A model generated the notes under the pieces. That model had not been told where the DNA came from and ran no database searches. It saw nothing but the letters and a program-made list of their open reading frames with translations. From contig NZ_JAKSXV010000020.1 in the NCBI RefSeq assembly GCF_022829345.1, forward strand, positions 22,321 through 86,320: a stretch of DNA of 64,000 nucleotides. Reading direction: 5' to 3'. The stretch's first letter is position 1, and each line of letters starts with the position of its first letter. The position numbers were made by a program, and so were the translations under genes. This stretch comes from Methylobacterium sp. J-090. GTDB lineage: Bacteria; Pseudomonadota; Alphaproteobacteria; Rhizobiales; Beijerinckiaceae. Positions 56,436 to 64,000 of this stretch are shown in pieces.

Positions 56436-59189
56436 ATGAAAGTTGTCGTCGTCGAGTCGCCGGCCAAGGCCAAGACGATCAACAAGTACCTCGGCCGCGA
56501 CTACGAGGTGCTCGCCTCGTTCGGCCATATCCGCGATCTGCCGGCCAAGGACGGCTCCGTCGATCCGGAGGCGGACTTCCACATGCTGTGGGAGCTCGAC
56601 GACCGGGGGTCGAAGCGAGTCTCGGATATCGTGAAGGCGCTGAAGGGCGCCGACGGCCTGATTCTCGCGACCGATCCGGATCGCGAGGGCGAGGCCATCT
56701 CCTGGCACGTGGTCGAGGCGCTCAACGCCCGGCGCGCCCTGAAGGGCATGCACGTGGAGCGGGTGACCTTCAACGCCATCACCAAGGCGGCGGTGGACAC
56801 CGCCATGCGCAACCCGCGCCAGATCGACCAGGCCCTGGTCGACGCCTACCTGGCCCGGCGCGCCCTCGATTACCTCGTCGGCTTCAACCTCTCGCCGGTG
56901 CTGTGGCGCAAGCTCCCCGGTGCCCGCTCGGCCGGCCGCGTCCAGTCCGTGGCCCTGCGCCTCGTCTGCGAGCGCGAGCGCGAGATCGAGGTGTTCAAAC
57001 CGCGCGAGTACTGGTCCCTCGTCGCGACCCTGACGACCGAGACCGGCGCCGTGTTCGAGGCCCGGCTCACGGGCGCGGACGGCAAGAAGATCCAGCGCCT
57101 CGACGTCGGCACCGGCGAGGAGGCGGCGGCGTTCAAGCGCGACCTCGAACTCGCGACGTTTTCCGTTGGGACCGTTGAAGCGAAGCCGGCAAAGCGTCAT
57201 CCGGCGCCGCCCTTCACCACCTCCACCCTGCAGCAGGAGGCCTCGCGAAAGCTTGGCATGGCCCCGGCCCAGACCATGCGGGCCGCTCAGAAGCTGTACG
57301 AGGGCGTCGAGATCGGCGGCGAGACGGTGGGCCTCATCACATACATGCGGACGGACGGCGTCGACATGGCGCCGGAAGCCATCGCCGACGCGCGGCAGGT
57401 GATCGCCAAGGAATACGGCGAGCGCTACCTGCCGGGGGTCCCGCGCAAGTACAGCACCAAGGCCAAGAACGCGCAGGAGGCCCACGAGGCCGTGCGCCCG
57501 ACCGATATGAGCCGGCTACCGAAGACCGTGGCCCGCACGGTGGATGCCGAGCAGGCCAAGCTCTACGAACTCATCTGGACCCGCACGGTGGCGAGCCAGA
57601 TGGAATCGGCCGAGCTGGAGCGGACCACGGTGGACATCGTCGCCTCGGTGGGCCCGCGCAGGCTCGACCTCAGGGCGACCGGGCAAGTCGTCAAGTTCGA
57701 CGGCTTCCTCACCCTCTACCAGGAGGGCAAGGACGACGAGGAGGACGAGGACGGCAAGCGCCTGCCGCCGATGAAGGCCGGCGACCCCTTGAAGCGCGAG
57801 CGCATCGCCTCGACCCAGCACTTCACCGAGCCGCCGCCGCGCTATTCCGAAGCCAGCCTCGTCAAGCGCATGGAGGAGCTCGGCATCGGCCGGCCCTCGA
57901 CCTACGCGGCGATCCTGCAGACCCTGCGCGACCGCGAATACGTCAAGATCGAGAAGAAGCGCCTGGTGGCCGAGGACAAGGGCCGCCTCGTCACGGGCTT
58001 CCTCGAGAGCTTCTTCAAGCGCTACGTCGAGTACGATTTCACCGCCGATCTGGAGGGCCAGCTCGACCGGGTCTCGAATGCCGAGATCGACTGGCGCGAG
58101 GTGCTGCGCGACTTCTGGAAGGATTTTTCCGCAGCCATCGCGGGCACCAAGGAGCTGCGCGTCACGGAGGTGCTCGACGCGCTGAACGACCTGCTCGGCG
58201 CTCACATCTTCCCCGAGAAGGCCGACGGCTCGAACCCGCGCACCTGCCCGACCTGCGGGGCCGGCCAGCTCTCGCTCAAGCTCGGCAAGTTCGGTGCCTT
58301 CGTCGGCTGCTCGAACTACCCCGAGTGCAAGTACACCCGCCAGCTCGCCGCGAGCGGCGTCGAGGGCGACGGCGACGGCTCGTCGGAGAACGGTGGCCAG
58401 CCCGGTACCCGGGTCCTCGGCACCGATCCGGTCTCGGGAATGGCCGTGACCCTGCGCGACGGCCGCTTCGGCCCGTTCGTGCAGCTCGGCGAGGCCTCCC
58501 CCGACAAGGAGGCCCCGAAGCCCAAGCGCTCCTCGATCCCGAAGGGCCTGAGCCCATCGAGCGTGGACCTGGAAAAGGCCCTCAAGCTGCTGTCCCTGCC
58601 GCGCGAGGTCGCCAGACACCCCGAGACCGGCGAGCCGATCCTGGCCAATCTCGGCCGGTTCGGACCTTACGTGCAGCACGGCAAGATGTACGCAAATCTC
58701 GGCCGCGACGACGACGTGCTGGAGATCGGGGCCAATCGCGCCATCGACATCATCGTCGCCAAGGAGCAAGGCGGCGGCCGGCGCGGTCCCGCCGCCGATC
58801 CGGGCCGGGCGCTGGGCAACCACCCCGAGACCGCCAAGCCCATCGTGGTGAAATCGGGCAAGTACGGCCCCTACGTCACCGACGGCACCACCAACGCGAC
58901 CCTGCCGAAGACCTTGGCAGCCGAGGACATCGATCTGCCCCAGGCCCTGGAGCTCATCGCCGCCCGCGAGGCGGCCGGAGGGTCGAAGAAGCGCGCGCCG
59001 GCTCGCAAGGCGGCGGCGAAGTCGGCCACCGCCAAGAAGGCGCCGGCCAAGAAAGCGGCCGCGAAGGCGACGAGCGACGACGCGGAGCCGGTGAAGAAGG
59101 TCGTCGCGAAGAAGGCACCCGCCAAGAAAGCAGCGACCGCGGCAGCGAAACCCGCGACCGCGCGCAAGGCCGCCGCCAAGAAGGCCTGA
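56436..59189 (+). CDS. topA: DNA topoisomerase I
   Basis: 917-aa type IA topoisomerase that relaxes negative supercoils. The TOPRIM domain opens the protein (KVVVVESPAKAKTINKYLG, then LILATDPDREGEAISWHVVE). The catalytic Tyr is in GLITYMRTDG near residue 305. A Cys4 zinc finger (TCPTCGAGQLSLKLGKFGAF, then GCSNYPECKYT) is followed by further Topo_C_Rpt-like units with KYGPYVTDG and RFGPYVQHG. The last about 70 residues are a Lys/Ala-rich histone-H1-like tail (KKAPAKKAAAK...), which probably binds DNA non-specifically. It converges on parE across palindromic repeats. Confidence 0.97.
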   Translation: MKVVVVESPAKAKTINKYLGRDYEVLASFGHIRDLPAKDGSVDPEADFHMLWELDDRGSKRVSDIVKALKGADGLILATDPDREGEAISWHVVEALNARRALKGMHVERVTFNAITKAAVDTAMRNPRQIDQALVDAYLARRALDYLVGFNLSPVLWRKLPGARSAGRVQSVALRLVCEREREIEVFKPREYWSLVATLTTETGAVFEARLTGADGKKIQRLDVGTGEEAAAFKRDLELATFSVGTVEAKPAKRHPAPPFTTSTLQQEASRKLGMAPAQTMRAAQKLYEGVEIGGETVGLITYMRTDGVDMAPEAIADARQVIAKEYGERYLPGVPRKYSTKAKNAQEAHEAVRPTDMSRLPKTVARTVDAEQAKLYELIWTRTVASQMESAELERTTVDIVASVGPRRLDLRATGQVVKFDGFLTLYQEGKDDEEDEDGKRLPPMKAGDPLKRERIASTQHFTEPPPRYSEASLVKRMEELGIGRPSTYAAILQTLRDREYVKIEKKRLVAEDKGRLVTGFLESFFKRYVEYDFTADLEGQLDRVSNAEIDWREVLRDFWKDFSAAIAGTKELRVTEVLDALNDLLGAHIFPEKADGSNPRTCPTCGAGQLSLKLGKFGAFVGCSNYPECKYTRQLAASGVEGDGDGSSENGGQPGTRVLGTDPVSGMAVTLRDGRFGPFVQLGEASPDKEAPKPKRSSIPKGLSPSSVDLEKALKLLSLPREVARHPETGEPILANLGRFGPYVQHGKMYANLGRDDDVLEIGANRAIDIIVAKEQGGGRRGPAADPGRALGNHPETAKPIVVKSGKYGPYVTDGTTNATLPKTLAAEDIDLPQALELIAAREAAGGSKKRAPARKAAAKSATAKKAPAKKAAAKATSDDAEPVKKVVAKKAPAKKAATAAAKPATARKAAAKKA

Positions 59190-59210
59190 TCCGGCATCCT
59201 TTTCGGGTTT

Positions 59211-59299
59211 CCGAAGGGATCATCCCTTCGGCGGGTGTCGGGCAGAGCCTGACTTCTATTCTAGGGCCAGCCCTGGACCCGCGAAGGGCTCGCCCTTCG
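59211..59299. terminator. Two palindromes between convergent topA and parE
   Basis: First hairpin: CCGAAGGGA (59211-59219) and its complement TCCCTTCGG (59223-59231). Second: CGAAGGGC (59282-59289) and GCCCTTCG (59292-59299). Both share the GAAGGG core seen after the aminopeptidase gene at 27234-27255. They lie between the topA stop (59189) and parE stop (59315), where a bidirectional terminator is expected, though no T-runs adjoin. Confidence 0.6.
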
Positions 59300-59314
59300 A
59301 GACCCGGAGCCGGA

Positions 59315-61450
59315 TCAGATATCCAGTTCCGCGCCGTCCGCGAACGCCGCGCGCTCGGAGATGAAGGCGAAGCGGGCTTCGGGCTTGTTGCCCATGAGGC
59401 GCTCCACGGCGTCCCCCGTGGAGATGCGGGCGTCCTCCAGGACTCCGACGCGCAGGAGCGTGCGCTTCTTGGGGTCCATGGTGGTCTCCTTCAGCTGCGC
59501 CGGCATCATCTCGCCGAGGCCCTTGAAGCGGCCGATCTCGACCTTGGCGCCCTTGAACACGGTCTTGATCACCCGTTCCTTGTCGGCGTCGTCGCGGGCA
59601 TAGGCCGTCTTGGCGCCGTGGGTCAGGCGGTAGAGCGGCGGGATCGCGAGGTAGAGGTGGCCCTTGTCGATGAGTTTGGGCATCTGCCGGTAGAAGAAGG
59701 TGATGAGCAGCGAGGCGATGTGGGCGCCGTCGACGTCGGCATCGGTCATGATGATGACCTTCTCGTAGCGAAGGTCCTCCAGGCGGAAGGCGTTGCCGGT
59801 GCCGCAGCCCAGCGCCTGGGTCAGGTCCGAGATGAGCTGGTTGGCCCCGAGCTTGTCGCGGCTGGCGGACGCCACGTTGAGGATCTTGCCGCGCAACGGC
59901 AGGATCGCCTGGCTGGCGCGGTCGCGCGCCTGCTTGGCCGAGCCGCCCGCCGAGTCGCCCTCGACGATGAAGATCTCGGAGCCCGCCATGCCGGCCTTGG
60001 AGCAATCGGCGAGCTTGCCCGGCAGCCGCAGCTTGCGGGTGGCGGATTTGCGCGCGACCTCCTTCTCCTGGCGGCGGCGCAGGCGCTCCTCCGCCCGGTC
60101 GATCACCCAGTCGAGGAGCTTGTTGGCCTGGGCCGGCGAGGCGGCGAGCCAATGGTCGAACGCGTCTCGGATCGCCGTCTCGACGATGCGCGAGGCTTCC
60201 ACCGTGGCGAGCTTGTCCTTGGTCTGGCCCTGGAATTCCGGCTCGCGGATGAACACCGACAGCATCGAGGCGCAGGTCGCCATGACGTCGTCCGTGGTCA
60301 CCGCCGTCATGCGTTTGGCTTGGTTCACCCGCTCGGCGTGCTCGCGCAACGCCCGCAGCAGGGCGACGCGTAGGCCGCTCTCGTGGGTGCCGCCCTCGGC
60401 GGTGGGGATGGTGTTGCAGTAGGAGGCCGAGACGCCGTCGTCGACGACCATCCAGGCCACAGCCCATTCGAGGGAGCCATGGCCGCCCGGCTTGGTGATC
60501 TTGCCCGAAAAGATCGCGTCGGTGACGAGTTCCTTGCCCTCGAGATCGCGGGCGAGATAGTCGCGCAGGCCCCCGGGGAAGCGGTGCACGGTCTCGGCCG
60601 GCACGTCGTCCATTCCCTCCAGCAGGGCCGGCGCGCAGCGCCAACGGATCTCGACGCCGCCGAACAGGTAGGCCTTGGAGCGCGCCATCTTGAACAGGCG
60701 CCGGGGATCGAACTTCAGCGCCCCGAAGATCTGCGGGTCGGGGTGGAAGCGCACCCGGGTGCCGCGCCGGTTCTGGACCCGGCCGACCGTCTCCAAGGGG
60801 CCCTGCACGTGGCCCCGCGAAAAGGTCTGGCGATAGAGGGTCTGGCCGCGGGCGACCTCGACCTCGACCTCGTCGGACAGGGCGTTGACCACGGAGATGC
60901 CCACCCCGTGCAGGCCGCCGGAGGTCTCGTAGACCTTGGAATCGAACTTACCGCCCGCGTGCAGGACGGTCATGATGACCTCCAGGGCGGACTTGGTCGG
61001 GTATTTCGGGTGCGGGTCCACGGGGATGCCGCGGCCGTTGTCGGTCACCACGAGGTGGCCGCTCTCCTCGAGTTCCACCTCGATGAAGCTGGCGTGCCCC
61101 GCCACCGCCTCGTCCATGGAATTGTCGATCACCTCGGCGAAGAGGTGGTGCAGCGCCCGCTCGTCGGTGCCGCCGATATACATGCCGGGGCGGCGGCGCA
61201 CGGGCTCCAGCCCCTCCAGCACCTCGATGGCGGACGCGTCGTAGCCAGCCTCCGCCGAAGGAACGGGGGTCAGCGGCGCCATGGCAGCGTCGAGCTTGCG
61301 CCGCTCGGCGGGCTTCGGTGCCGGCGCCTTGCCACCGACGAACAGGTCGCGCGCGGGGTCGCTCACCGGAGCGCCCCGAGCGGGAGATGGCACGGCCGCG
61401 GGCTTCGCAGGCCGGGTCGCAGAGGGAGACCGTGCAGCATTCGCCTTCAT
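59315..61450 (-). CDS. parE: DNA topoisomerase IV subunit B
   Basis: 711-aa ATPase subunit of topoisomerase IV, which decatenates daughter chromosomes. GHKL ATPase motifs: EVIDNSMDEAVAGHAS, VTDNGRGIPVDPHPK and GGLHGVGISVVNALS. The TOPRIM domain has IVEGDSAGGSAKQARDR, LPLRGKILNVASASRDK and MTDADVDGAHIASLLITFFYRQMP. GKILNVASAS and the length favour ParE over GyrB. The N-terminal about 80 residues (MKANAARSPSATRPAK...) are a disordered extension. The start at 61450 was chosen over a frame opening 32 codons upstream. Confidence 0.93.
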   Translation of the reverse strand: MKANAARSPSATRPAKPAAVPSPARGAPVSDPARDLFVGGKAPAPKPAERRKLDAAMAPLTPVPSAEAGYDASAIEVLEGLEPVRRRPGMYIGGTDERALHHLFAEVIDNSMDEAVAGHASFIEVELEESGHLVVTDNGRGIPVDPHPKYPTKSALEVIMTVLHAGGKFDSKVYETSGGLHGVGISVVNALSDEVEVEVARGQTLYRQTFSRGHVQGPLETVGRVQNRRGTRVRFHPDPQIFGALKFDPRRLFKMARSKAYLFGGVEIRWRCAPALLEGMDDVPAETVHRFPGGLRDYLARDLEGKELVTDAIFSGKITKPGGHGSLEWAVAWMVVDDGVSASYCNTIPTAEGGTHESGLRVALLRALREHAERVNQAKRMTAVTTDDVMATCASMLSVFIREPEFQGQTKDKLATVEASRIVETAIRDAFDHWLAASPAQANKLLDWVIDRAEERLRRRQEKEVARKSATRKLRLPGKLADCSKAGMAGSEIFIVEGDSAGGSAKQARDRASQAILPLRGKILNVASASRDKLGANQLISDLTQALGCGTGNAFRLEDLRYEKVIIMTDADVDGAHIASLLITFFYRQMPKLIDKGHLYLAIPPLYRLTHGAKTAYARDDADKERVIKTVFKGAKVEIGRFKGLGEMMPAQLKETTMDPKKRTLLRVGVLEDARISTGDAVERLMGNKPEARFAFISERAAFADGAELDI

Positions 61451-61619
61451 CCTCCGACCATACCGGAACAAACCGGAAACAGAAAGGGGCTTCCGCCCCG
61501 TGGGGCCGGGGTACGACCCCACACCGACAGGACGAACTCCTCCCATTGCATGGGACGGGGTTGGTTAAGAAGGGCTGACGGTCCCGGGACCGCTGTTTCG
61601 CATCGCGGGGCCCGCGGCC

Positions 61620-63614
61620 TCAGGTCCCGACGCGGCCGCCCGCGCTTTTCGTGATCGCCACCACGGCGGGACGCGGCGGCAGGGCCGGGTCGAAATCCGG
61701 CCAGCGGGTGGACGGCGCCTCGAAGGTGGCGGGGGCGGCCTTGGGATCGTCCTCGTCGGCCTCGCCCGGATGCTGCACGGCGACGAAGAAGGTGGTGTCG
61801 TCGGGGGTGAAGTACGGCCCGCACATCTCGGCGCCGCACGGCACGCGGAAGAAGTGCTTGCCGGTGCCGCGCCCTTGGCCCTCCGTCTCCATGGCCCAGA
61901 TGCCGTCGGCCCGCCCCGTGCGGGAGGCCGAGTTGCCGTCGGTGGCGACCCAGAGGCGCCCCTGCCCGTCGACGGCGCAATTGTCCGGCATGCCGAACCA
62001 GCCGTCCTTCGTGGTGGCCGACGAGAAGGTGGCGCCGACGGCGGCGATGGCGGGATCGCCGCAGCGGACGAGGATCTCCCAGGCGAAACCCGTCGCCGCA
62101 TGGTCGCCGTCGTCGGGGGTGAGCTCGACGATGTGGCCGAAGCGGTTGTCGGCGCGCGGGTTCACGGCGTCGACCCCATCGGCTTTGCGCTTCCCGTTGT
62201 TGGTCAGCATCACGTAGACCTTGCCGGTCTTCGGGTTGGCCTCGACGTCCTCGGGGCGATCCATCTTGGTGGCGCCCAGATGATCGGCGGCGAGCCGCGC
62301 GCCGATGAGCACGTCGGCCTGGCTGGCGAATCCGTTCTGCGGCGTCAGCGGCCCCTGCCCGAACACCAGGGGCATCCAGGTGCCGCGCCCATCGGCGTCG
62401 AAGCGGGCGACGTGGAGCGTGCCGTTGTCCAGAAGGTCGCGGTCGCCGCTGTCGGCCCGGCCGGCGGTGACGAACTTGTAGACGTAGTCGAAGCGCTCGT
62501 CGTCGCCCTGGTAGACGACGTATTGGCCTGTCCTGGCGACGATGCCGGCGGCGCCCTCGTGCTTGAACCGGCCCATGGCGGTGCGCTTCTTCGGGGTGGA
62601 GGTCGGATCGAACGGATCGATCTCCACCACCCAGCCGAAGCGGTTGGGCTCGCGCGGGGTTTTTCCGATGTCGAAGCGCTCGTGGAACCGGCCCCAGGCG
62701 TAGGCTGTGTTGGGCAGGTTGAAACGGACGTGGTTCTTCGCCTCCGCCGAGTCCTGCGGCAGCGTCCCCGAAAAGTAGTAGTTGATGTTCTCCTCGCAGG
62801 TGAGCCACGTGCCCCACGGGGTCGTGCCGCCGGCGCAGTTGTTGATCATGCCATGGACGGCGCGGCCCGTGGGGTCGGCGGCGGTCTTCAGGCGTTCGGA
62901 CCCCGCGGCGGGGCCGGTGAGCACCATCGGCGTCGCCACGGTGATGCGGCGGGCGTACTTCGAATCCGGCACCACGGCCCATCGGCCGTCCGTGCGCCGG
63001 ATCTCGAGGACCGAGCCGCCATGGGCCGCCATCTCGATCTCGACGAGATCCTTCGTCATGCCGGCAAAAGTCACGCCCTTGATGTCCTGGCGCCCCAGCC
63101 CGGGGAACATGAGTTCCTCGTTGGTGTATTCGTGATTGACCACCAGGAGGCCGTGGGCGGCCGGGTCGGCTGCGCCCGGCATGGGGAAGTAGCCGACGAA
63201 ATCGTTGTTGTAGCCGAACTGCTGCGCTTGCGCGGCGGCCGATTGGTTGTGCGGGTCGAAGGCCGGGGCTCCGGGCAGCACAGGATCGCCCCAGCGGATG
63301 AGGATCTGGGCGTCGTGTCCCGCCGCCACGTGGTGGTGCGTGTCCGAACCGGCCTCGATTTCCGCGAAGGGGAAGCGCGTCGGGGCGGAAGCGCCCCCGT
63401 TCTGCCCCTGGGCGGCGTGGGCCTCACCGGCGGCGAGCGCCCGCGGCGTCACCACGGCGGCGATGGCGCCGACCCCGAGGAGACCGCGCAGGAGATCGCG
63501 CCGGTCGAACCGCGCGGCGACCACGTCGCCGAAGGTGGCGTTGGGGCTGGCGTTGGAGCCGGCATCCTCGGCCGCCTCGGCCGCCTGCGAGCGGGTTCGC
63601 GTCGGCTGCGTCAT
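61620..63614 (-). CDS. phoX: PhoX-family alkaline phosphatase, Tat-exported
   Basis: 664 aa with a twin-arginine signal after a polar lead: FDRRDLLRGLLGVGAIAAVV at about residues 36-55. The body shows the PhoX/DUF839 beta-propeller pattern: HLLVVNHEYTNEE-like GLLVVNHEYTNEELMFPG, NNCAGGTTPWGTWLTCEENI (Cys and Glu metal site), KKRTAMGRFKHEGA, and EDVEANPKTGKVYVMLTNN, ending near GEADEDDPKAAPATFEAPS. Such enzymes use calcium and iron to release phosphate from organophosphates in the periplasm or outside, typically under phosphate limitation. It lies 170 bp from parE with the same direction. Confidence 0.9.
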   Translation of the reverse strand: MTQPTRTRSQAAEAAEDAGSNASPNATFGDVVAARFDRRDLLRGLLGVGAIAAVVTPRALAAGEAHAAQGQNGGASAPTRFPFAEIEAGSDTHHHVAAGHDAQILIRWGDPVLPGAPAFDPHNQSAAAQAQQFGYNNDFVGYFPMPGAADPAAHGLLVVNHEYTNEELMFPGLGRQDIKGVTFAGMTKDLVEIEMAAHGGSVLEIRRTDGRWAVVPDSKYARRITVATPMVLTGPAAGSERLKTAADPTGRAVHGMINNCAGGTTPWGTWLTCEENINYYFSGTLPQDSAEAKNHVRFNLPNTAYAWGRFHERFDIGKTPREPNRFGWVVEIDPFDPTSTPKKRTAMGRFKHEGAAGIVARTGQYVVYQGDDERFDYVYKFVTAGRADSGDRDLLDNGTLHVARFDADGRGTWMPLVFGQGPLTPQNGFASQADVLIGARLAADHLGATKMDRPEDVEANPKTGKVYVMLTNNGKRKADGVDAVNPRADNRFGHIVELTPDDGDHAATGFAWEILVRCGDPAIAAVGATFSSATTKDGWFGMPDNCAVDGQGRLWVATDGNSASRTGRADGIWAMETEGQGRGTGKHFFRVPCGAEMCGPYFTPDDTTFFVAVQHPGEADEDDPKAAPATFEAPSTRWPDFDPALPPRPAVVAITKSAGGRVGT

Positions 63615-63695
63615 CCATCGGCTCCGTTGAATCCTGAGAACCGCGCCTCCTACCGGCTTCGCATGGCATCGGCATGTCGGATGCCACGCACGAAA

Positions 63696-63719
63696 AAGCC
63701 CGGCCTTCCGGCCGGGCTT
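63696..63719 (-). terminator. Rho-independent terminator for the outer-membrane protein gene
   Basis: Minus-strand reading: AAGCCCGGCC-GGAA-GGCCGGGCTT, a perfect 10-bp stem with a GGAA loop, followed by TTT (TTTTT with the stem end). It begins 51 nt after the stop of the gene ending at 63771, which it serves. Confidence 0.88.
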
Positions 63720-63770
63720 CCCGCTGGTTCGTGGAGCCGGTGGCGCCCGGTGAGGGGCGCCGGTCGGGTC

Positions 63771-64000
63771 CTAGTACGAGCCGAACTTGTAGTTCAGGCC
63801 GGCGCGGACGACGGCGAACTCGGTGTCGCGGACCTGACGGCCACCGCTGGCCAGGACGACGCCCGGGCTGTTGGTGAAGATGGTAGCACCCGCGTTGTTG
63901 ACGGCGAAGGCACCGGCGTTGCGGTTGTTCTGGTCGAGCTTCACGTACAGGCCTTCGACCTTGAACGTCACGGCCGAGGACTTGAAGAAGTTGAAGAACG
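63771..64000 (-). CDS. Outer-membrane beta-barrel protein, C-terminal part (cut by window edge)
   Basis: Only the last 76 residues are inside the window; the frame continues open to the edge. It reads FFNFFKSSAVTFKVEGLYVK, a long loop rich in Asn and Ala, and a final strand VVRAGLNYKFGSY with the alternating aromatic pattern of a porin-like barrel closing strand. It resembles the C-termini of the Omp25/Omp31-type barrels of Hyphomicrobiales. The GTG at 63971 is an internal codon, not the start. A strong terminator follows at 63696-63719. Confidence 0.8.
   Translation of the reverse strand, partial: FFNFFKSSAVTFKVEGLYVKLDQNNRNAGAFAVNNAGATIFTNSPGVVLASGGRQVRDTEFAVVRAGLNYKFGSY

Noticed and set aside
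59315..61450. gyrB instead of parE
   Set aside because: Length 711 aa, the GKILNVASAS motif and position beside topA favour ParE, although a GyrB assignment cannot be fully excluded without the rest of the genome.

Overview
The window is high-GC DNA with tightly packed, often 4-nt-overlapping genes. It reads as a chromosomal segment of an alphaproteobacterium of the Hyphomicrobiales (Rhizobiales), most likely Methylobacterium/Methylorubrum or a close relative. The pointers are the neighbourhoods dgt-argS-SPOR protein and hdaA-ppk-ppx next to purMN, a DUF3297 protein, a zinc dehydrogenase beside an LpxL-type acyltransferase, an indirect gatCAB amidation route, and aspartate carbamoyltransferase paired with a dihydroorotase-like subunit lacking its metal-binding histidines. 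No rRNA, CRISPR array, insertion sequence or intact prophage was seen. Almost all very long overlapping reading frames are antisense shadows produced by GC-rich codons.

Layout. 1-11 kb: a SPOR-domain protein (cut by the window edge), argS, dgt, an ErpA-like Fe-S protein, an exported 595-aa protein of unknown function, an Asp/Glu racemase-family protein, a LysR regulator, ribonuclease D, then a lipase with an unknown companion. 11.5-17.8 kb: aspS, a three-gene glycosyltransferase/acyltransferase/unknown operon, then an accessory pair: a protein with a low-GC, nuclease-like C-terminus overlapping a likely immunity gene, behind an AT-rich regulatory patch. 17.5-27 kb: DUF3297, a CatB-like acetyltransferase, malic enzyme with a phosphotransacetylase-like domain, a strong terminator, a membrane protein, a complete two-gene tRNA-Gly unit (promoter, two identical tRNAs, terminator), Nudix, FAH-family, FAD-linked dehydrogenase, DUF2218 and M29 aminopeptidase genes.

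27-38 kb: LpxL-like acyltransferase, zinc dehydrogenase, ppx, ppk, hdaA and an AI-2E/PerM transporter on the minus strand, divergent from purM-purN; then a lipoprotein and ndk. 38-44 kb: envelope and stress genes (DUF2147, GST, PsiF-like) and an AaeXAB-like efflux operon (DUF4345, FUSC, DUF1656, HlyD). 44-50 kb: gatC, gatA, a small membrane protein, gatB and a GNAT gene in one run; an SMI1/KNR4 protein and ruvX. 50-56 kb: two small exported or membrane proteins, a secreted papain-like cysteine peptidase, then dprA, plsY, a pyrC-like gene and pyrB. 56-64 kb: topA and parE convergent over palindromes, a Tat-exported PhoX phosphatase and the 3' end of an outer-membrane beta-barrel gene.

Functional themes are translation (argS, aspS, gatCAB, tRNA-Gly), nucleotide metabolism (purMN, pyrB with its partner, ndk, dgt), DNA topology and repair or uptake (topA, parE, ruvX, dprA, hdaA), phosphate and polyphosphate (ppk, ppx, phoX) and envelope functions. 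The part least explained by housekeeping is 15.66-17.50 kb, a probable polymorphic-toxin-type effector and immunity pair. Functions are assigned by reading motifs; no database search was run.
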